The notes beneath the pieces are model-generated. The model was not told where the DNA came from and did not search any database. It saw only the letters and a program-made list of their open reading frames with translations. Positions 25,564 to 34,346 of a DNA stretch of 64,000 nucleotides are shown here, one piece after another. The stretch is from Mycobacterium sp. AT1. Its GTDB lineage: Bacteria; Actinomycetota; Actinomycetes; Mycobacteriales; Mycobacteriaceae. Location of the stretch: contig NZ_MVOC01000037.1 of the NCBI RefSeq assembly GCF_002043095.1, positions 1 through 64,000 of the forward strand, given 5' to 3'. Numbering within the stretch: position 1 is the stretch's first letter; each line of letters opens with the position of its first letter. The position numbers and the translations under genes are program-made.

Positions 25564-25995
25564 ATGTTTCTCGGCACCTACACGCCCAAGCTCGACGACA
25601 AGGGGCGGCTCACGCTGCCCGCCAAGTTCCGCGAAGCACTGGCAGGGGGGTTGATGGTCACCAAGAGCCAAGATCACAGCCTCGCCGTCTACCCAAGAGC
25701 GGAATTCGAGAAGCTCGCACAGCGGGCATCGCAGGCATCGCGGAGCAATCCGGACGCCCGCGCCTACCTGCGGTACCTTGCCGCGGCGACCGACGAACAG
25801 CACCCAGACGCACAAGGCCGGATCACCCTGTCGGCCGACCACCGTCAATACGCAGACCTCTCCAAGGAGTGCGTGGTGATCGGCTCGATCGAGTACCTGG
25901 AAATCTGGGACGCCCGAGCGTGGCAGGAATACCAGCAGACCCACGAAGAGAACTTCTCCGCGGCCAGCGATGACACCCTGCGCGACATCATCTAG
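25564..25995 (+). CDS. mraZ: Transcriptional regulator MraZ
   Basis: A 143-residue AbrB-fold protein with the two repeats expected of MraZ: FLGTYTPKLDDKGRLTLPAKFR at residues 2-23 and the second DAQGRITLSADHRQYADL near residue 79. It forms a ring that binds direct DNA repeats and controls the dcw cluster. GGAGGTGACGGG precedes the ATG. The operator lies 54-79 bases upstream. First gene of the division and cell-wall cluster; rsmH follows after 157 bp. Confidence 0.95.
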   Translation: MFLGTYTPKLDDKGRLTLPAKFREALAGGLMVTKSQDHSLAVYPRAEFEKLAQRASQASRSNPDARAYLRYLAAATDEQHPDAQGRITLSADHRQYADLSKECVVIGSIEYLEIWDARAWQEYQQTHEENFSAASDDTLRDII

Positions 25996-26020
25996 AACGA
26001 CCGTTGACACCGGCCAAGCC

Positions 26021-26142
26021 CTTGCAAGGTGGCCTCTGCCCGAACCGGCCCTGACGTACTTCCCCAACGCCAGGTCCGCACTCTCGGGCAGGGACCTCCC
26101 TGCAAGGGCAGGCACACATGTCCCCGCCACTTCTTGCAAGGG
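26021..26142 (+). repeat. Three TTGCAAGG-type direct repeats between mraZ and rsmH
   Basis: CTTGCAAGG (26021-26029), CTGCAAGGG (26100-26108) and CTTGCAAGGG (26133-26142) are scattered through the 157-bp mraZ-rsmH gap. The core CTTGCAAG is palindromic. Possible roles are a regulatory site or a small-repeat mRNA feature. Confidence 0.4.
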
Positions 26143-26152
26143 TGCTGCTGTT

Positions 26153-27130
26153 ATGTCCGACCGTCACCCGCACGACCCGGTCCTCCTCGACCGCTGCGTC
26201 GAACTTCTCAAGCCCGCCCTGACCCGGCTCAGCTCCGACGGAGCGGGCGCCGTCCTCGTCGACGCGACCCTCGGAGCCGGCGGCCACGCCGAACGCTTCC
26301 TCACCGAGCTGCCCGGTCTTCGTCTCGTCGGCCTGGACCGCGACCGCACTGCCCTGGCGATCGCGGCAGAGCGGTTGGCTCCCTTCGGAAACCGCGTCGA
26401 CTACGTGCAAACCCGGTACGACGGGTTCTGGGCCGACGACACCGTCGTGGACGGGGTCCTCTTCGATCTCGGCGTCTCGTCGATGCAACTCGACCGCGCC
26501 GAGCGCGGCTTCTCCTACTCGCACGACGCTCCGCTGGACATGCGCATGGATCAGGACGCGCCACTCACGGCAGCCGAGATCCTCAACACCTACGACAAGA
26601 GGGCTCTGACGAGGATCCTTCAGGAGTTCGGCGAGGAGCGCTTCGCCAGCCGCATCGCAGGCGAAATCGTCCGGCGCCGCAGCCACAAGCCGTTCGAGAC
26701 CACCGCCGAACTGGTCGAGGTGCTCTACGACGTGATCCCCATTCCCGCCCGCCGCACCGGGGGACACCCCGGCAAGCGCACGTTCCAGGCGTTGCGTACC
26801 GCGGTCAACGGTGAGCTGGACTCGCTGCGGTCCGCCATCCCGTCGGCTCTCGCCGCGCTGCGCCAACACGGACGGATCGTGGTGATGGCCTACCAGTCGC
26901 TCGAGGACAAAATCGTCAAGGGCGAGTTCGCCGCTGCGACCGCCTCGCGAACCCCGGCCGGCCTGCCGATGGAACTCCCTGGCCACGAGCCCTACTTCGT
27001 CCCGCTCACGCGGGGCGCGGAAAAGGCGGGGGACGACGAGATCGCCCTCAATCCGCGCAGTGCATCCGTTCGGCTGCGAGCCCTCGAGAAGCGGACCTCG
27101 GAAAAGATCGTCAGAAGGGAAGGTTCGTGA
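26153..27130 (+). CDS. rsmH: 16S rRNA (cytosine1402-N4)-methyltransferase
   Basis: An AdoMet-dependent methyltransferase of 325 residues. The SAM-binding motif DATLGAGGHAERFL, the FDLGVSSMQLDRAERGFSY signature and GGHPGKRTFQALR are RsmH hallmarks. It methylates C1402 in the ribosomal P site. I start at ATG 26153 (MSDRHPHDPVLL). The same frame upstream reads 'PLPEPALTYFPNAR', similar to the N-terminal extension annotated in the M. tuberculosis protein, but no ATG, GTG or TTG precedes it except one inside mraZ. The stop overlaps the next start as TGATG. Confidence 0.92.
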   Translation: MSDRHPHDPVLLDRCVELLKPALTRLSSDGAGAVLVDATLGAGGHAERFLTELPGLRLVGLDRDRTALAIAAERLAPFGNRVDYVQTRYDGFWADDTVVDGVLFDLGVSSMQLDRAERGFSYSHDAPLDMRMDQDAPLTAAEILNTYDKRALTRILQEFGEERFASRIAGEIVRRRSHKPFETTAELVEVLYDVIPIPARRTGGHPGKRTFQALRTAVNGELDSLRSAIPSALAALRQHGRIVVMAYQSLEDKIVKGEFAAATASRTPAGLPMELPGHEPYFVPLTRGAEKAGDDEIALNPRSASVRLRALEKRTSEKIVRREGS

Positions 27131-28200
27131 TGGCCAAGCGACGAGAAGCGATGCGTGGCTCTGACGAACGCAAGAAGAAGCGCGCACCACGCCCGTCGCG
27201 CGAGGCTGCAGCGCAGCGGCGCCCGGTCGACGCGCCGCCGCGTGGCCGCCGGACGACCCGCGAGCAGCGCCCCGAACACTCGCGGCCCCACACCGGCCCG
27301 ATGCCACGGCCCGCGGACGGACCGGTACGGCCCAAGAACGCGGCCCAGGCCAAGGCGCGGGCCAAGGCCCGAAAGGCCAAGGCGCCCAAGGTAGTCCGCC
27401 CACCACTCCGGGAACGACTGCTGGTCAGGCTGTCATCGGTCGACCTCGACCCCCGCAGGTTCGTCACCAGGGTGCCGTTCGTGGTGCTGGTGATCGGAGC
27501 ACTCGGTGTCGGCCTCGGCGTCACGCTGTGGCTGTCGACCGACGCCGCCGAGCGGTCCTACGAGCTGGGCCGTGCGCGCCAGGTCAACCAGGCGCTGATG
27601 CAGCAGAAGGACGGCCTCGAGCGCGACGTCCTGGAAGCCCAAGCCGCGCCCGCGCTGGCCGAGGCGGCGCGCAACCTCGGCATGATTCCCTCCCGCGACA
27701 CCGCACACCTGGTGCAGGACGCGTCCGGCAACTGGATGGTCGTCGGCACGCCCAAGCCGGCCGAGGGCGTGCAACCGCCGCCGCTGAACAGCCCGCTGCC
27801 CGATCCGACGCCGCCCGCACCGCCCGCGGCGCCCGCCCGGCCTGCGCCGCGCGTCGTCGACCCGCGTGAGGTGGCCGTGCACCTGCCGCCCGCCGGGACG
27901 GCCGTGCCCAACCAAGCGCTGCCCAACCAAGCGCTGCCCAACCCCGAGGTGCCCGTGACCGGTGCGGCTCCGGGAGCTCCGGTCGTCCCCGTCGTACCGG
28001 GACAGGCTCCGCTCGCGGCCGTCCCGACTCCGCCGCTGACACCGGGCGCGGTACCCCTGCCGCCCGACGCCGCCACGCTGCACCTCGACTCGCCGCAGGG
28101 GCCCGCGCTGCCCGGACCGGCGCCCACCCTGCCGGGACCGGCGCAGGTTGATCCCGCCGCGCCTGCCGCTCCAGTGCTCGTCCCAGGAGCCCCCACATGA
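27130..28200 (+). CDS. FtsL-like bitopic division protein with Pro-rich tail (Rv2164c-like)
   Basis: A 356-residue single-pass membrane protein in the dcw position of ftsL. A long basic N-terminal cytoplasmic region (residues 1-105) is followed by one transmembrane helix (about 112-133), then a short leucine/glutamine coiled coil (QVNQALMQQKDGLERDV) as in FtsL, and a very long Pro/Ala/Val-rich extracellular tail. FtsL joins FtsQ and FtsB to activate septal synthesis by FtsW-PbpB. The start is ATG 27130, overlapping the rsmH stop (GTG 27127 possible). A 15-bp tandem repeat in the tail codes for PNQAL copies. The stop overlaps pbpB. Confidence 0.8.
   Translation: MAKRREAMRGSDERKKKRAPRPSREAAAQRRPVDAPPRGRRTTREQRPEHSRPHTGPMPRPADGPVRPKNAAQAKARAKARKAKAPKVVRPPLRERLLVRLSSVDLDPRRFVTRVPFVVLVIGALGVGLGVTLWLSTDAAERSYELGRARQVNQALMQQKDGLERDVLEAQAAPALAEAARNLGMIPSRDTAHLVQDASGNWMVVGTPKPAEGVQPPPLNSPLPDPTPPAPPAAPARPAPRVVDPREVAVHLPPAGTAVPNQALPNQALPNPEVPVTGAAPGAPVVPVVPGQAPLAAVPTPPLTPGAVPLPPDAATLHLDSPQGPALPGPAPTLPGPAQVDPAAPAAPVLVPGAPT
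27905..27943 (+). repeat. 15-bp tandem repeat in the ftsL-like gene
   Basis: TGCCCAACCAAGCGC occurs at 27905-27919 and 27920-27934, with a third partial copy to 27943. In frame, it encodes PNQAL repeated. Being a multiple of three, copy-number change would vary the tail length without a frameshift. Confidence 0.8.
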
Positions 28201-30068
28201 GCAGGCCCGGTTCGCCACATCCCGCCAACGAGCGCCGCACCCGCAAGCCCGTCGCCGACGACGGATTGCGCAGCGCCTCCTTTGCGTTCCGTCATCGGAT
28301 CGGCAACGGCGTCATGGTCGTCGTCCTGCTCCTGGCCGCAGGCCAGCTCTTCATGCTTCAGGTGCCACGCGCCGAGGGCCTCCGCGCCGAGGCGGCCAGT
28401 CAGCTCAAGGTCACCGACGTCGAAGAGGCCGTTCGCGGGAGCATCGTCGACCGCAACGACGACAAGCTGGCCTTCACGACCGAAGCCCGCGCACTGACGT
28501 TCCAGCCCACCAAGATTCAGAAGCAACTGGTCGAGGCCCAGGGCAAGAAGCCCGACGCACCCGATCCGGTCAAGCGCCTCCGCGAGATCGCCAAGGGCGT
28601 GTCGGGTCTGCTCAACAACAAGCCCGACGCCGACACGCTCTACAAGAAGCTGTCCGGCAAGGACAGCTTCGTCTACCTGGCCCGCGCCGTCGACCCGGCA
28701 ATTGCCGACGCCATCATCAGCAAGTACCCGGAGGTGGGCGCCGAACGTCAGGACATCCGCCAGTACCCGGGCGGATCGTTGGCGGCGAACATCGTCGGCG
28801 GCATCGACTGGGACGGTCACGGACTGCTCGGCCTCGAAGACTCACTGGACTCCAAGCTGGCTGGCACCGACGGATCGGTCACCTACGACCGCGGCTCCGA
28901 CGGCGTGGTGATCCCCGGCAGCTACCGCAACCGTCACGACGCCGTCAACGGCTCGACGGTGCAGCTCACCCTCGACGACGACATTCAGTTCTATACCCAA
29001 CAGCAAGTGCAACAGGCGAAGAACCTGTCCGGCGCCAAGTCGGTGTCGGCCGTCGTGCTGGACGCCAAGACCGGCGAGGTCCTCGCGATGGCGAACAACG
29101 ACACCTTCGACCCCAGCCAGGACATCGGCCGTCAGGAAGACCGTCAACTCGGCAACCCTTCGGTGTCCTCGCCGTTCGAGCCGGGCTCGGTCAACAAGAT
29201 CATCACCGCGTCGACGGCGATCGAGAACGACCTCACCAACCCCGACGAGGTGCTCCAGGTGCCGGGGTCGATCAACATGGGCGGCGTCACCGTGCGCGAC
29301 GCGTGGGCCCACGGCGTGATGCCGTACACCACCACCGGCATCTTCGGGAAGTCCTCCAACGTGGGAACCCTGATGTTGGCCCAGCGGATCGGCCCCGAAC
29401 GCTACGCCGAGATGCTCGACAAGTTCGGCCTCGGCCAGCGGACCGGCGTCGGCCTGCCGGGCGAGACCGCGGGCCTGGTTCCGCCCATCGACCAGTGGTC
29501 GGGCAGCTCGTTCGCCAACCTGCCCATCGGACAGGGTCTTTCGATGTCACTGCTGCAGATGACGGGGATGTACCAGACCATCGCCAACGACGGCGTCCGC
29601 ATTCCGCCGCGCATCATCAAGGCCACCATCGCCGCTGACGGCACCCGCACCGAGGAGCCGCGGCCGGAAGGCATCCGCGTGGTGAACCCGGGAACGGCTC
29701 AGGCCGTGCGAAACCTGTTGCGCGCCACCATCCAGAAGGATCCCACCGGTGTTCAGCAGGGCACGGGGTCCGGCGCCGCGGTGGAGGGCTACCAGATCGC
29801 GGGCAAGACGGGCACGGCGCAGCAGATCAACCCGGCGTGCGGCTGCTACTACGACGACGTCTACTGGATCACCTTCGCGGCGATGGTGCCCGCCGACGAC
29901 CCGCGCTACGTCGTCGGCGTGATGATGGACAACCCGCACCGCACCGCAGACGGCTCGCCGGGCACGACGGCGGCGCCGCTGATCCACAACCTGTCGGCGT
30001 GGCTGCTGCAGCGGGAGAACGTGCCGCTGTCGCCCGATCCCGGTCCGCCACTGGTCCTGCAGGGCTGA
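28197..30068 (+). CDS. pbpB: Septal peptidoglycan transpeptidase PbpB (PBP3/FtsI)
   Basis: A class B penicillin-binding protein of 623 residues. After a basic cytoplasmic N-terminus and one transmembrane anchor (about 38-58), the non-catalytic module leads to the transpeptidase with S331 in SVNK, S386-S387-N388, and K537 in KTGT. It crosslinks septal wall material made by FtsW. In M. tuberculosis it also binds Wag31. The ATGA overlap with the ftsL-like gene couples their translation. Unlike M. tuberculosis, no PE_PGRS genes intervene before murE, only 27 bp. Confidence 0.95.
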   Translation: MSRPGSPHPANERRTRKPVADDGLRSASFAFRHRIGNGVMVVVLLLAAGQLFMLQVPRAEGLRAEAASQLKVTDVEEAVRGSIVDRNDDKLAFTTEARALTFQPTKIQKQLVEAQGKKPDAPDPVKRLREIAKGVSGLLNNKPDADTLYKKLSGKDSFVYLARAVDPAIADAIISKYPEVGAERQDIRQYPGGSLAANIVGGIDWDGHGLLGLEDSLDSKLAGTDGSVTYDRGSDGVVIPGSYRNRHDAVNGSTVQLTLDDDIQFYTQQQVQQAKNLSGAKSVSAVVLDAKTGEVLAMANNDTFDPSQDIGRQEDRQLGNPSVSSPFEPGSVNKIITASTAIENDLTNPDEVLQVPGSINMGGVTVRDAWAHGVMPYTTTGIFGKSSNVGTLMLAQRIGPERYAEMLDKFGLGQRTGVGLPGETAGLVPPIDQWSGSSFANLPIGQGLSMSLLQMTGMYQTIANDGVRIPPRIIKATIAADGTRTEEPRPEGIRVVNPGTAQAVRNLLRATIQKDPTGVQQGTGSGAAVEGYQIAGKTGTAQQINPACGCYYDDVYWITFAAMVPADDPRYVVGVMMDNPHRTADGSPGTTAAPLIHNLSAWLLQRENVPLSPDPGPPLVLQG

Positions 30069-30095
30069 GCCCAGGAATTTGGCCGCTAAGGTGTC

Positions 30096-31622
30096 ATGGC
30101 CATGAACTTGCGTCCCTCGAGTCCCGTCGGTGACGACCTCGCCGCATTGGCCCAGCGTGTGCACGCAGAGCTTCGGGGCGCCGCCGCCGAATCGCCGCGG
30201 GTCACCGGGGTCACGCTGCGCAGCCAGGACGTCCAGCCCGGCGACCTGTTCGCCGCGTTGCCCGGCGCCAGGTCCCACGGTGCGAAGTTCGCCGAGGACG
30301 CCGTCCGGCAGGGCGCCGTCGCGGTGCTGACCGACGAGGCCGGTGTCGAGGTAATGGCAGGAACCACGGCCGTGCCGCTGCTGGTCCATTCCGCGCCGAG
30401 GTCGGTGCTCGGGGACCTGGCGGCAGCCGTCTACGGCAGGCCGTCGGAACACATGCGCGTCATCGGGGTGACCGGCACCTCCGGCAAGACCACCACCACC
30501 TATCTGGTGGAGGCCGGGCTGCGCGCCGCGGGACGGGTGACCGGCCTGGTCGGCTCGGTCGGCATCCGCATCGACGGACGCGACGAACCGAGCGCGCTGA
30601 CCACCCCGGAGGCCCCCGACCTGCAGGCGCTGTTCGCGGTGATGCTGGAACGCGGCATCGACACGGCGGTGATGGAGGTGTCCAGCCACGCCCTGACGCT
30701 GGGTCGCGTCGACGCCGTCCACTTCACGGTCGGCGGTTTCACCAACCTCTCGCGTGACCACCTGGACTTCCATCCGACGATGGAGGACTACCTCGACGCC
30801 AAGGCGCGCCTGTTCGAGCCCCAGTCCTCAACGCACGCAGACGTTTCGGTGGTCTGCGTCGACGACGACGGTGGCCGCGCCATCGCCGCCCGCGCCGAGC
30901 GACCCGTCACGGTCAGCGTCGGGGGTCACGAGGCGGACTGGCGGGCCGAGGACGTGCGCACCCTCGACGGCGGAGGTCAGGAGTTCGTCGCCGTCGATCC
31001 GGCGGGCGCGCAGCACCGGCTGCGAATCGGCTTGCCCGGGCACTTCAACGTCGCCAACACCCTGCTGGCCGCCGCACTGCTCGACGCGGTGGGGGTGTCG
31101 CCGGAGCAGGCGGCGCCAGGACTGCGGACGGCGACCGTGCCCGGTCGGCTACAGCCGATCGACTGCGGTCAGAACTTCCTCGCCCTCGTCGACTACGCGC
31201 ACAAGCCCGGCGCGCTGCGCGCGGTGCTCGAGACGCTGCGCGGACAGACCCGCGGCCGCATCGCGGTGGTGGTCGGCGCCGGTGGCAACCGCGACCCCGG
31301 CAAGCGGGCGCCGATGGGTCGGGTGGCCGCCGAGCTGGCCGACCTCGTCGTCGTGACCGACGACAACCCCCGTGACGAGGAACCCGCCGAGATCAGGGCG
31401 GTCGTCGTCGCGGGAGCGGCAGGCGGTCCGGCCGCGGTCGAGGAGATCGGTGACCGGTCGGCCGCCATCGACTTCGCCGTCGGGTGGGCAAGGGAAGGTG
31501 ACGTCGTGCTGGTGGCGGGCAAGGGACACGAGGCGGGGCAGACCAGTCATGGGCTGACCCGGCCGTTCGACGACCGCGACGAGCTGGCGCGCGCGCTGCA
31601 GGCCCTCGGGGTGCAACCGTGA
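30096..31622 (+). CDS. murE: UDP-MurNAc-L-Ala-D-Glu:meso-diaminopimelate ligase
   Basis: The third amide ligase of the stem peptide, 508 residues. The ATP loop TGTSGKTTT (near residue 128), the substrate motif LTTPEAPDLQ, 'VMEVSSHAL' and the DDNPRDEEP-type diaminopimelate selectivity motif (here TDDNPRDEEPAEI, with DNPR) identify it as meso-DAP specific, matching the mycobacterial wall. The ATG at 30096 could also be 30102. Its end overlaps murF by four bases (GTGA). Confidence 0.95.
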   Translation: MAMNLRPSSPVGDDLAALAQRVHAELRGAAAESPRVTGVTLRSQDVQPGDLFAALPGARSHGAKFAEDAVRQGAVAVLTDEAGVEVMAGTTAVPLLVHSAPRSVLGDLAAAVYGRPSEHMRVIGVTGTSGKTTTTYLVEAGLRAAGRVTGLVGSVGIRIDGRDEPSALTTPEAPDLQALFAVMLERGIDTAVMEVSSHALTLGRVDAVHFTVGGFTNLSRDHLDFHPTMEDYLDAKARLFEPQSSTHADVSVVCVDDDGGRAIAARAERPVTVSVGGHEADWRAEDVRTLDGGGQEFVAVDPAGAQHRLRIGLPGHFNVANTLLAAALLDAVGVSPEQAAPGLRTATVPGRLQPIDCGQNFLALVDYAHKPGALRAVLETLRGQTRGRIAVVVGAGGNRDPGKRAPMGRVAAELADLVVVTDDNPRDEEPAEIRAVVVAGAAGGPAAVEEIGDRSAAIDFAVGWAREGDVVLVAGKGHEAGQTSHGLTRPFDDRDELARALQALGVQP

Positions 31623-33121
31623 TCGAGATGACGCTGGCCCAGATCGCCCGCATCGTCGGCGGTGAGTTGGCAGACGTCTCGGCCGCCGAGGCCGAGGCGA
31701 CCGTCGTCACCGGAAGCGTCGAGTTCGATTCGCGCGCCGTCACCCCCGGCGGGCTGTTCCTGGCGCTGCCGGGGGCGCGGTCCGACGGACACGACTTCGC
31801 CGCGGGTGCCGTGGCGGCGGGTGCGGTCGGCGTGCTGGCCGCCCGTCCGGTCGGAGTGCCCGCGGTCGTCGTGCGGCCGCCCTCGGAGCCGGTCGACTCC
31901 GGGGCCAGCGTGCTCGAATACGACTCGGACGGATCGGGCGCCGCGGTGCTCGAGGCGTTGGCCAAGCTGGCCGCCGCCGTCGCCGCAGAGCTCGTCGCCG
32001 GCGGGCTCGTCGTCGTGGGTGTCACCGGGTCGTCGGGCAAGACGTCCACCAAGGATCTGCTGGCCGCCGTGCTCGCACCCCTCGGCACGGTCGTCGCGCC
32101 GCCAGGGTCGTTCAACAACGAGCTCGGGCATCCGTGGACGGTGCTGCGAGCCACGACCGACACCGACTACCTGATCCTGGAGATGTCGGCCCGCCACGAG
32201 GGCAACATTGCCGCGCTGGCGCGGATCGCCCCGCCGTCGATCGCCGTGGTGCTCAACGTCGGCACCGCCCACCTCGGTGAGTTCGGCTCGCGGGAAGCCA
32301 TCGCCGCGACGAAGGCCGAACTGCCGCAAGCGGTTCCGGCGTCGGGTGTGGTGATCCTGAACGCCGACGACCCGAACGTGGCGGCGATGGCGGACAAGAC
32401 GGCGGCACGGGTGGTCTTCGTGGGGCGGTCCGCCGGCGCTGACGTCTGGGCCGACGACGTCGTGCTCGACGAACTCGCCAGGGCGCGCTTCAACCTGCAT
32501 GCCGCCGGCGGGCAGACCGAGGTGACGCTCGCCGTGCACGGTGACCACCAGGTGTCCAACGCGCTGTCCGCGGCCGCCGTCGCCCTGGAGTGCGGCGCGA
32601 CCCTCGAGCAGGTGCGGGACGCGCTCGGCGGGGCCGGGCCGGTGTCTCGGCACCGGATGCAGGTCGGCACCCGCGCCGACGGCGTGACGATCGTCAACGA
32701 CGCCTACAACGCCAACCCCGATTCGATGCGCGCCGGCCTCAAGGCCTTGGCCTGGATGGCTCGCGGCGGGCCGGACGGCGGGGGTGGGCGACGCCGGAGT
32801 TGGGCGGTTCTCGGCGAGATGGGCGAACTCGGTGAGGACGCGATCGCCGAGCATGACAGCATCGGTCGACTGGCAGTGCGCTTAGATGTGTCTCGACTGG
32901 TCGTCGTCGGAACCGGGAGATCAATGAGCGCCATGCACCACGGGGCGGTGATGGAGGGGTCATGGGGCAGTGAGTCCGTCATGGTCGCCGACACCGATGA
33001 GGCCTTGGCGCTGCTCCGCGACGAGTTACGCGGGGGAGACGTGGTGTTGGTGAAGGCCTCGAAGTCGGCGGGTCTTGCCGCGCTGGCCGACGCGCTGGTT
33101 GCCGAGCAGGCCACCGGATGA
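31619..33121 (+). CDS. murF: UDP-MurNAc-tripeptide:D-alanyl-D-alanine ligase
   Basis: Adds D-Ala-D-Ala to complete the UDP-MurNAc-pentapeptide. The 500-residue product has the Mur ligase P-loop GVTGSSGKTSTKD, PGSFNNELGHP, the conserved LEMSARHEGNIA and the ligand-binding 'NDAYNANPDSM' motif specific to MurF. It starts with GTG inside the murE stop and ends with an ATGA overlap into mraY. Confidence 0.95.
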   Translation: MIEMTLAQIARIVGGELADVSAAEAEATVVTGSVEFDSRAVTPGGLFLALPGARSDGHDFAAGAVAAGAVGVLAARPVGVPAVVVRPPSEPVDSGASVLEYDSDGSGAAVLEALAKLAAAVAAELVAGGLVVVGVTGSSGKTSTKDLLAAVLAPLGTVVAPPGSFNNELGHPWTVLRATTDTDYLILEMSARHEGNIAALARIAPPSIAVVLNVGTAHLGEFGSREAIAATKAELPQAVPASGVVILNADDPNVAAMADKTAARVVFVGRSAGADVWADDVVLDELARARFNLHAAGGQTEVTLAVHGDHQVSNALSAAAVALECGATLEQVRDALGGAGPVSRHRMQVGTRADGVTIVNDAYNANPDSMRAGLKALAWMARGGPDGGGGRRRSWAVLGEMGELGEDAIAEHDSIGRLAVRLDVSRLVVVGTGRSMSAMHHGAVMEGSWGSESVMVADTDEALALLRDELRGGDVVLVKASKSAGLAALADALVAEQATG

Positions 33122-34197
33122 GGCAGATTCTCATTGCGGTCGGCATCGCGTTGACGGTGTCGATCTTGCTGACGCCTGTCCTGATCAAGGTGTTCACTCG
33201 GCGCGGGTTCGGCCACGAGATCCGCGAGGACGGCCCGCAGAGTCATCAGAAGAAGCGCGGCACGCCGTCGATGGGTGGCGTCGCGATCCTGGCGGGCATC
33301 TGGGCCGGCTACCTCGGGACGCACCTGGTTGGCCTGGCGTTCGACGGCGAGGGTCCGTCCGCCTCTGGCCTGCTGGTGTTGGGGTTGGCCACGGCGCTGG
33401 GTGCCGTCGGCTTCGTCGACGACCTCATCAAGATTCGGCGTTCGCGCAATCTCGGGCTCAACAAGACGGCCAAGACGGTCGGCCAGCTGGCCGCCGCGGT
33501 CCTCTTTGGCGTCCTGGTCCTGCAGTTCCGCAACGACGACGGTCTGACACCCGGCAGCCCGGAGCTGTCCTATGTCCGCGAGATCGCGACCGTGACGCTG
33601 GCGCCCGCGGTGTTCGTGTTGTTCTGCGTCATCCTGGTCAGCGCCTGGTCCAACGCGGTGAACTTCACCGACGGCCTCGACGGCCTCGCGGCCGGTGCGA
33701 TGGCGATGGTGACGGCGGCCTACGTCCTGATCACGTTCTGGCAGTTCCGCAACGCGTGTGCGTTCAGCCCCGGCCTCGGGTGCTACAACGTCCGCGACCC
33801 ACTGGATTTGGCGCTGGTCGCCGCGGCGACGGCGGGTGCCTGCATCGGCTTCCTCTGGTGGAACGCCGCCCCCGCGAAGATCTTCATGGGTGACACCGGG
33901 TCGCTTGCCCTCGGCGGGATCATCGCGGGCCTGTCGGTGACCAGTCGCACCGAGATGTTGGCGATCGTCCTCGGCGCGTTATTCGTGGCGGAGGTCACGT
34001 CGGTGGTGGTGCAGATCCTGGCGTTCCGCACGACGGGTCGACGGGTGTTCCGGATGGCGCCGTTCCATCACCACTTCGAGCTGGTGGGGTGGGCGGAGAC
34101 GACGGTCATCATCCGGTTTTGGCTGCTCACGGCCATTGCGTGCGGCTTGGGGGTGGCCCTCTTCTACGGCGAGTGGCTTGCCACCGTGGGTGCGTAG
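33118..34197 (+). CDS. mraY: Phospho-MurNAc-pentapeptide transferase (MraY/MurX)
   Basis: An integral membrane enzyme of 359 residues with about ten helices that moves phospho-MurNAc-pentapeptide to decaprenyl phosphate, forming lipid I. Family motifs are present: KKRGTPSMGG, the Asp pair GFVDDLIKI, NAVNFTDGLDGLA, 'FMGDTGSLALGG' and the histidine-rich FRMAPFHHHFELVGW. Start overlaps murF. In other mycobacteria murD begins immediately downstream; here nothing resembling murD follows. Confidence 0.96.
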   Translation: MRQILIAVGIALTVSILLTPVLIKVFTRRGFGHEIREDGPQSHQKKRGTPSMGGVAILAGIWAGYLGTHLVGLAFDGEGPSASGLLVLGLATALGAVGFVDDLIKIRRSRNLGLNKTAKTVGQLAAAVLFGVLVLQFRNDDGLTPGSPELSYVREIATVTLAPAVFVLFCVILVSAWSNAVNFTDGLDGLAAGAMAMVTAAYVLITFWQFRNACAFSPGLGCYNVRDPLDLALVAAATAGACIGFLWWNAAPAKIFMGDTGSLALGGIIAGLSVTSRTEMLAIVLGALFVAEVTSVVVQILAFRTTGRRVFRMAPFHHHFELVGWAETTVIIRFWLLTAIACGLGVALFYGEWLATVGA

Positions 34198-34301
34198 CCG
34201 GCGCTTCACCGGGCGGTCATTCCGCGACACGCGTCGGATGTCCACCGACCTCGGGCTGTGACGGGGGAGGATTCTGGGGTGCTAGTGACAAATGAGCCAG
34301 T

Positions 34302-34328
34302 TGTGAACAATGTGACTCATGTGACGAG
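34302..34328 (+). repeat. Three TGTGA 9-bp direct repeats before ftsW
   Basis: TGTGAACAA (34302), TGTGACTCA (34311) and TGTGACGAG (34320) recur with an exact 9-bp period, ending 18 bases before the ftsW GTG. The pattern TGTGAC-N3-TGTGAC resembles direct repeats bound by some OmpR-type response regulators; MtrA, which acts on division genes in mycobacteria, is a possibility. This occupies the place where murD is expected. Confidence 0.5.
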
Positions 34329-34346
34329 TGCGGCCCGGTAGGCACC

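Noticed and set aside
30069..30095. A PE_PGRS insertion between pbpB and murE as in M. tuberculosis
   Set aside because: The gap is only 27 bp, with no such gene.
34270..34340. Short frame just before ftsW as a possible small gene
   Set aside because: Only about 20 codons with repeats inside and no relatives I can recognise; at most a murD remnant.
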